Below are positions 59,606-64,000 of a DNA stretch of 64,000 bases, piece by piece. The stretch covers positions 3,100,001 through 3,164,000 of the forward strand of contig NZ_CP042326.1 of NCBI RefSeq assembly GCF_007904085.1, read 5' to 3'. How positions within the stretch are numbered: position 1 is the stretch's first letter; each line of letters starts with the position of its first letter. Source of the DNA: Euhalothece natronophila Z-M001. Its GTDB lineage: Bacteria; Cyanobacteriota; Cyanobacteriia; Cyanobacteriales; Rubidibacteraceae. Position numbers and translations under genes: made by a program. A model generated the notes under the pieces. It had not been told where the DNA came from and did no database searches. It saw only the letters and a program-made list of their open reading frames with translations.

Positions 59606-59630
59606 GCTTTCTGCAAACTAATTGTTAGGA

Positions 59631-60098
59631 TTAGTTATTGGCGTTCAGTGCAGGATTAGATTGACCGCCAATATTTACTTTTACTGAACGATTCATTGCT
59701 TCTTCTACTTTGGGAAGTCGTAGCGTTAGGATGCCGTTGTTATAGTCGGCTTCGACTTGATTTTGTTGGATGCCGACGGGTAAGCCGATGGTGCGATGAA
59801 ACTTACCGTATTGGAACTCCGAGTGATAGATGTTTTGAGGTTTGTTCTCTTGTTCGTGGCGATATTCACCGCTGATGGTGATGGAGTCGCGAGAGGCATT
59901 AATGTCTAAGTTGTCAGGGTGAATGCCCGGCAGTTGCACTTTTAGAACTAAGTTTTCTCCTGCATCATTAAGTTCTACAGCTGGTTGCCAAAGCTGATCG
60001 GTCAATCCATTGTAGTCCCCTACTTCATCAAAGAGACGATCCATTTGACGACGAAGGGTTTCTAATTCTGCATAAGGATTCCAGCGAACTAGTGCCAT
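59631..60098 (-). CDS. hspA: Small heat-shock protein (Hsp20/alpha-crystallin)
   Basis: A holdase chaperone of 155 residues. The N-terminal arm is MALVRWNPYAELETLRRQMD. The alpha-crystallin domain has VLKVQLPGIHPDNLDINA, SITISGEYRHE and the GILTLRLPK motif, and the C-terminal extension ends in NPALNANN. It matches cyanobacterial HspA. AGGAGGTGAAG precedes the ATG. No CIRCE-type inverted repeat was seen upstream. Confidence 0.94.
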   Translation of the reverse strand: MALVRWNPYAELETLRRQMDRLFDEVGDYNGLTDQLWQPAVELNDAGENLVLKVQLPGIHPDNLDINASRDSITISGEYRHEQENKPQNIYHSEFQYGKFHRTIGLPVGIQQNQVEADYNNGILTLRLPKVEEAMNRSVKVNIGGQSNPALNANN

Positions 60099-60194
60099 AC
60101 AGCTTCACCTCCTAAATTAAGGTTTCTCACTGCTTTACTTTTCAATTTCTATATTACAAAAAGAAGTGTAATCGTCGGTGAGGTTTACCCGAAA

Positions 60195-60446
60195 TCAAAA
60201 AGGTGAGGTTTCCCAACAATTCATGCCAATTCTGATACCCTTTTCGCGACCCGAGGATTTATCCCGGACATTCTCAAACGTATCATCATCAAAACTTTCT
60301 AAATCGGCTCTTGCTCTAAACTCCTGTAAAGCTGACCAAAAATTTTTAGGTTCTTGAATTTCGATTAACACCTCTTGGTTATCAGGGAAATCTATTTCTT
60401 GCAACAACTCAATGGTTTTTCCTTTTTTAATTCCTTTAATCAGCAT
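60195..60446 (-). CDS. AF2212-like/DUF104 antitoxin, orphan
   Basis: The N-terminus LIKGIKKGKTIELLQEIDFP and EVLIEIQEPK are typical of the PF01954 antitoxin family, followed by FWSALQEFRARADLESFDDD and FENVRDKSSGRE. Functional members end soon after GRE and are followed by a PIN-domain RNase toxin. Here the last residues (KGIRIGMNCWETSPF) look out of frame with that pattern, and no toxin follows before hsp20. It is probably a leftover of a VapBC-like pair. Confidence 0.7.
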   Translation of the reverse strand: MLIKGIKKGKTIELLQEIDFPDNQEVLIEIQEPKNFWSALQEFRARADLESFDDDTFENVRDKSSGREKGIRIGMNCWETSPF

Positions 60447-60588
60447 TAACTGACTCCCTTGTTAATCTCACCGACTCTTTAATGTTATACCATGTCAAAA
60501 AGTCAAATCATAGCAGATTCCCCCTAAACAATTGACAACTGGCGAAGAAGGATTAAGAATTAGGGAGAAGGTTAAGTTGAGGTGGTCA

Positions 60589-61218
60589 GTGACAGATTCG
60601 GTAATTATTTCTCCTCAGGTGTCTTGGGAAGAACTGAAATTATCCAAGCCTTTGTCTTTAGGGGTAATGGCTTCGGGAAAGGGTAGTAATTTTATTGCAG
60701 TGGCAGACGCGATCGCGCAAGGAAAACTTAACGCAAAAATTCAAGTGGTCATCTACAATAAGCCACAAGCGAAAGTCAAAGAAAAGGCAGCAGAATTTGG
60801 TATTCCCACGGTTTTCTGTAACCATCGGGATTATGCCACCCGAGAGGAGTTTGATCAGGTGTTAGTAGAAACTCTCAAAGCCCATCAGGTAGATTGGGTA
60901 ATTATGGCAGGGTGGATGCGAGTGGTTACTCCAGTGTTAATTAATGCTTTTCCGGATCATATTATTAATATTCATCCTAGTTTATTGCCTAGTTTTAAGG
61001 GGATCAATGGGGTGGAAAGCGCCTTAAATGCAGGGGTTAAAATTGCAGGTTGTACTGTGCATTTAGTTCGCCCGGAAGTAGATAGTGGCCCCATTTTAAT
61101 CCAAGCCGCTGTTCCCGTATTAGAAGGAGATACCCCCGAAACTCTCCATCAACGGATTCAACCGCAAGAACATCATATCTTGCCGATCGCGATCGCGCTG
61201 GCAGCTCAACGCTCATAA
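60589..61218 (+). CDS. purN: Phosphoribosylglycinamide formyltransferase
   Basis: The third step of purine synthesis, formylating GAR with 10-formyl-THF. The N-terminal MASGKGSNFIAVADAIAQGK binds substrate; the catalytic region has MAGWMRVVTPVLINAFPDHI, NIHPSLLPSFKGINGVESAL with Asn-His and GCTVHLVRPEVDSGPILIQA with the Asp. A frame extends upstream, but GTG at 60589 has GAGGTGG seven bases before it and gives a normal 209-residue protein. It may be followed by the NADAR gene on the same transcript. Confidence 0.93.
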   Translation: MTDSVIISPQVSWEELKLSKPLSLGVMASGKGSNFIAVADAIAQGKLNAKIQVVIYNKPQAKVKEKAAEFGIPTVFCNHRDYATREEFDQVLVETLKAHQVDWVIMAGWMRVVTPVLINAFPDHIINIHPSLLPSFKGINGVESALNAGVKIAGCTVHLVRPEVDSGPILIQAAVPVLEGDTPETLHQRIQPQEHHILPIAIALAAQRS

Positions 61219-61254
61219 TTCGATACAATTGAGTTAGACCTAATAGCAAGCTCT

Positions 61255-61719
61255 ATGGCGATTTATTTCTATAAAGCCGATCAACCTTATGGTTGCTTTT
61301 CTAATTTTTCTCCTCATCAGATAATTATAGACGGCAAAGAATGGCCAACTGTAGAACATTATTATCAAGCCCATAAGCTATTAGGAACTCCTGATGAGCC
61401 TCTAATGGAGGTGATCCGTCATTTGCCAACTCCAGAACAAGCAGCGGCAACAGGGCGAGATCGCGATCGGATTATCCGCCCTGACTGGGGTACAGCCAAG
61501 CGAGAGGTAATGTGGCAAGCAGTCTTAACCAAGTTTCTCACCCACAAAGATGTGCAAAAGGCTTTACTAGAAACAGGCGAAGAATTATTAGTAGAAGACT
61601 CCCCAAGGGATTATTATTGGGGACGCGGAAAAGATGGCAGCGGAGAAAACCAACTCGGGAAAATGCTAATGGAAGTTCGGAGTTATCTGCGAAATCAATT
61701 CTGGCAATCTCAACTATAG
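61255..61719 (+). CDS. NADAR-family (YbiA-like) glycosidase
   Basis: A 154-residue protein with the family pattern YGCFSNFSPHQIIIDGKEWP, TVEHYYQAHKLLG, the GRGKDGSGENQLGKMLMEVR C-terminal motif and DYYWGRG. NADAR proteins cleave N-glycosidic bonds: YbiA removes damaged riboflavin intermediates, and others reverse ADP-ribosylation of guanine. Which applies here is open. It follows purN by 36 bases in the same direction. Confidence 0.88.
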   Translation: MAIYFYKADQPYGCFSNFSPHQIIIDGKEWPTVEHYYQAHKLLGTPDEPLMEVIRHLPTPEQAAATGRDRDRIIRPDWGTAKREVMWQAVLTKFLTHKDVQKALLETGEELLVEDSPRDYYWGRGKDGSGENQLGKMLMEVRSYLRNQFWQSQL

Positions 61720-61735
61720 CAAGTTTTTACTCTCA

Positions 61736-61868
61736 TGGCGTTTTTGTCCTTTGTCCTTTGTTGTTTGTAAACCAATAACCAATGACCACTGACCAATGAC
61801 TAATGACTAATGACCAATGACCAATGACTAATGACCAATGACTAATGACCAATGACTAATGACTAATG
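61736..61868. repeat. CTTTG plus ATGACYA heptamer array
   Basis: GTCCTTTGTCCTTTGTTGTT, GTAAACCAATAACCAATGAC and then about 13 heptamers, between the convergent NADAR and cyanoexosortase-associated genes. The layout is the same as in the array before menD. Confidence 0.85.
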
Positions 61869-61869
61869 A

Positions 61870-62511
61870 TTAAAATAACCGCTGCCACTTCGGAAACCCC
61901 TCCTCAAAAGCCTCTTCCAAAACTTCTTCCCTCGCCTCTGGTGATTCCCCTTGTAAAGGCGTGGATAAATGCACCCACAAACACCGCCGCTCTCGCAAAC
62001 TTCTTTGGGCTAAAACTCTAGGAATCACTCCCTGTGGTGAAAATACCGTGGCATTGGTTTGATTAACATAGTCAGAAACACTAACAGTGCTTTCCCCTTC
62101 TGGGGCAACACAAGCGGTTAAATAGGCAGTTTCCTCATCATGAAACACCCGATAATTGCCGATTCCTGATAAATAGCGATCTTCCCCTTCCCGATAGGCT
62201 TCTCGGTGAGAACTTCCATAAATTCGACGCACATAACTTTCCACATTGCCGAAAGTCGGGCTATACAACCGAAGCGCGATCGCGATTTCATTATCTCCCT
62301 GTTGATATTCATATTCTTGCCCAGAACGTAGGCGATGTAAACTTAACTCCGTCTCTGGTTCATCCACTAGAGGCTCACTATTTTCTAAATTCCAACCAGC
62401 GAGAGTAATTTGAGAAGGAAACCGTAACGGCGACATTTCCCTGCGCCCTACCTCTGGCACAATCACCGTCACCGCAGTAACAATTAACATCGCTATCCCT
62501 GCCAATGGCAC
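61870..62511 (-). CDS. Cyanoexosortase A system-associated protein
   Basis: An N-terminal hydrophobic segment (LAGIAMLIVTAVTVIVP) is followed by FPSQITLAGWNLENSEPLVD, YSPTFGNVESYVRRIYGSSH and LWVHLSTPL near the end. I recognise this EpsI-like pattern from proteins encoded next to cyanoexosortase A, a membrane peptidase for surface-protein sorting. The start is a GTG five bases after the stop of the upstream frame, which suggests translational coupling with the lost exosortase gene. Confidence 0.7.
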   Translation of the reverse strand: MPLAGIAMLIVTAVTVIVPEVGRREMSPLRFPSQITLAGWNLENSEPLVDEPETELSLHRLRSGQEYEYQQGDNEIAIALRLYSPTFGNVESYVRRIYGSSHREAYREGEDRYLSGIGNYRVFHDEETAYLTACVAPEGESTVSVSDYVNQTNATVFSPQGVIPRVLAQRSLRERRCLWVHLSTPLQGESPEAREEVLEEAFEEGFPKWQRLF

Positions 62512-62514
62512 TAA

Positions 62515-62610
62515 CTAAGAGCGAGGCTGATTCAGGGCAAAAGTGCTAATACGATTCTGCTCAACAGCATCTACCTCCCCAACACTCCCATCTGAGCCAT
62601 CATCAGAAGT
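62515..62610 (-). pseudogene. 3' end of the upstream gene, possibly cyanoexosortase
   Basis: The minus-strand frame ends GSVGEVDAVEQNRISTFALN and QPRS, directly before the GTG of the next gene. By position it should be the C-terminus of cyanoexosortase A, but no membrane helices or catalytic residues remain; farther upstream are a tandem repeat and an ISAs1-type element. The identity is therefore only inferred from context. Confidence 0.4.
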
Positions 62611-62670
62611 AGAGTTCTCATCCCTACCCCCCTTAGAAGGAGAGTTCTCATCTCTACCCCCCTTAGCAAG
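62611..62670. repeat. 30-bp tandem repeat, two copies
   Basis: Two direct units starting AGAGTTCTCATCCCTACCCC and AGAGTTCTCATCTCTACCCC, three bases different in 30, ending one base before the left end of the ISAs1-type element. Confidence 0.85.
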
Positions 62671-62671
62671 G

Positions 62672-63872
62672 CAGGGCTGTTTCATTCTCGGGGTAAAATT
62701 GTAAAAGTAAAGCGCGATCGCGCAACTTGAACCATGAGCGCGATCGCGCATTTTTAGAAAAATTTCTAAGATGTCTAGCTTAATCAGTTACTTAAAACAA
62801 GTCAAGGACTGGCGAGATTCCAGTGGACAAAGACATCCCCTATGGTGGATACTCTTAATTGTTATTTTAGGGCTAATGGTAGGTTGTTTAAGCTATAGAG
62901 ATCTATCTGCTTTTGCCAACAATCATCATGACTATCTTCTTCGCCTTGCGAAAAATCCGCAACTTAAAGTCCCATCCTATTCCACCATTAGAAGAATAAT
63001 GATGGGAATAGAAAACGACAATTTAATTCCAATTTTTAATCAATGGGCAACTCAATTATCCTCAAAAGAAGAAAATCCAGATTGGATCGCGATCGATGGC
63101 AAGAGTATCAAATCAACTTTAACTGATTACTACGGAAATAAACAGAATTTTGCTTCAATTGTCTCTTGGTTTTCTCAAGAAAATGGACTCGTTTTAGCTT
63201 TGGAAAAATTGGAAAATAAAAAGACTTCAGAAATTCACTGTGTTCGAGAAATGGTGGACAACACACTTTTATCAAATCAAGTTTTGACCCGAGATGCTGT
63301 CCACTGTCAAAAAGAAACAATTAAAACAATTAATCGCTCTCATAATGATTATGTAATTGCCGTTAAGAAAAATCAACCTAAATTGTACAACAGTTTAGAA
63401 GAAATCGCTCATAATCAAATTTCTTATCAGGAAGATATCCGAACAGAAACCAGTCACGGACGACGAATTACTCGAACTGTATCTATCTTTAGAATTCCAG
63501 AAACTCTTCAAGAAGTTTGGGTCAATAGTCAGTGTTTTATCAAAGTAGAAAGGAAAGGCCCTCGAAAAAATAAGCCTTATCATCAAATTGTTTATTATTT
63601 GAGCAGTTGCTACCAAACTGCGCAAGATTTTAGCCAAAAAATTCAGGGACATTGGACAATCGAAAATCAGCTACATTGGGTAAAAGATGTAATTTTTAAG
63701 GAAGATATCTCCCCCCAAAGAGCCAAAATTCCTGCGGTGAATTTTTCGATTTTAAAAACCATTTGCCTTAATATTTTCCGACTTTTAGGCTTTTTATCAA
63801 TTACCGAAGGGCGAAGATGGCTTGGACAGAGGCTTTGGCTACTCCCCATTTTGATAGAATGAAACAGCCCTG
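62672..63872 (+). mobile_element. Complete ISAs1-family insertion sequence
   Basis: Perfect 17-bp terminal inverted repeats: CAGGGCTGTTTCATTCT at 62672-62688 and AGAATGAAACAGCCCTG at 63856-63872. The element is 1201 bp with one transposase. I could not find a clean target duplication (left flank CTTAGCAAGG, right flank CTTCCTGAAA), so the flanks may have rearranged. Its left end is duplicated at 41.27 kb. Confidence 0.9.
62771..63862 (+). CDS. ISAs1-family transposase
   Basis: A full-length 363-residue transposase of the DDE_Tnp_1-associated type. The N-terminal domain has DWRDSSGQRHPLWWILLIVI and LSYRDLSAFANNH. DDE residues lie in WIAIDGKSIKST, VLTRDAVHCQKETI and HWTIENQLHWVKDVIFKED. No internal stop; ends RLWLLPILIE within the right inverted repeat region. 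Probably active. Confidence 0.92.
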   Translation: MSSLISYLKQVKDWRDSSGQRHPLWWILLIVILGLMVGCLSYRDLSAFANNHHDYLLRLAKNPQLKVPSYSTIRRIMMGIENDNLIPIFNQWATQLSSKEENPDWIAIDGKSIKSTLTDYYGNKQNFASIVSWFSQENGLVLALEKLENKKTSEIHCVREMVDNTLLSNQVLTRDAVHCQKETIKTINRSHNDYVIAVKKNQPKLYNSLEEIAHNQISYQEDIRTETSHGRRITRTVSIFRIPETLQEVWVNSQCFIKVERKGPRKNKPYHQIVYYLSSCYQTAQDFSQKIQGHWTIENQLHWVKDVIFKEDISPQRAKIPAVNFSILKTICLNIFRLLGFLSITEGRRWLGQRLWLLPILIE

Positions 63873-64000
63873 CTTCCTGAAAGGGGGGCTAAGGTTACCC
63901 AATCTCTTCCCTCTGGCGCGAGTGAGCCGATCTTTACAGGAAATTCTAACTTTTATTGTCCCTTTTTTTGAAGGAAATTCAACTCTTATTCCCCCCTTTT
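63873..64000. other. Right flank of the insertion sequence
   Basis: It holds GAAAGGGGGGCTAAGG, then AGGAAATTCTAACTTTTATT and AGGAAATTCAACTCTTATT as two near-identical units, and a terminal C-tract. It resembles the C-tract repeat at 6.83 kb. No gene is seen before the window ends. Confidence 0.4.

Overview
The window looks like a chromosomal segment of a unicellular cyanobacterium. The palindrome GCGATCGC (HIP1) occurs throughout, often extended by GC. The gene set is cyanobacterial: bciB for divinyl-chlorophyllide reduction, a ferredoxin-type ispG, menD, cyanobacteria-restricted families (TIGR04376, DUF3119, DUF3086, DUF1997), PatA-type response regulators and cyanobacteriochrome GAF domains. 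Several very acidic proteins and the extended HIP1 form would fit the Halothece/Dactylococcopsis/Euhalothece group, but that is a guess from style, not a computed placement.

Layout. 1-3338: the 3' part of an SF2 helicase gene split by a complete group II intron with a reverse transcriptase-maturase-HNH protein; removing the intron restores the helicase frame. 3.3-17.9 kb: core genes (cell-wall amidase, an acidic coiled-coil protein probably joined to a HEAT-repeat tail by a frameshift, dapB, a CPP1-like J-protein, tatA, bciB, pepA, an OmpR regulator, an HtrA protease). 18.0-19.7 kb: no genes; an ORF-less group II intron on the minus strand, two transposon-type hairpins and a transposase scrap. 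19.8-21.8 kb: DUF1997 protein and GTPase. 21.8-26.3 kb: a transposon graveyard holding fragments of tyrA, chorismate lyase, a YgjP-like metallopeptidase and four transposase loci, at least two of them broken. 26.3-38.2 kb: housekeeping (ligA, queG, HAD phosphatase, DUF3119-DUF3086 pair, patatin, MscS, GST, a BioD/DRTGG protein, ispG). 38.2-47.5 kb: a sensory region with a PatA-N/ComFB fusion, a soluble chemoreceptor with one plain and three cyanobacteriochrome-like GAF domains, a CheW-like protein and a PatA-type receiver protein; an MFS transporter sits inside it. 47.5-61.7 kb: murE, ureC, a copper-protein-like lipoprotein, tnpB relics, murA, fabG, menD, dnaN, hsp20, purN and a NADAR protein. 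61.9-64 kb: a cyanoexosortase-system gene whose upstream partner is cut by a complete ISAs1-family element.

Small mobile repeats recur: a 107-bp MITE (two copies, opposite orientation), a ~117-bp structured repeat (two copies), three hairpins sharing one apical loop with covarying stems (probable IS200/IS605 right-end relics), a likely ISAs1-derived MITE, and many ATGACYA heptamer arrays preceded by GTCCTTTG-type repeats.

The most unusual items are the PatA-N/ComFB fusion beside a multi-cyanobacteriochrome chemoreceptor, the A10 run that appears to join two reading frames, and the restored helicase frame across the intron. All calls come from reading the sequence; no database search was run.
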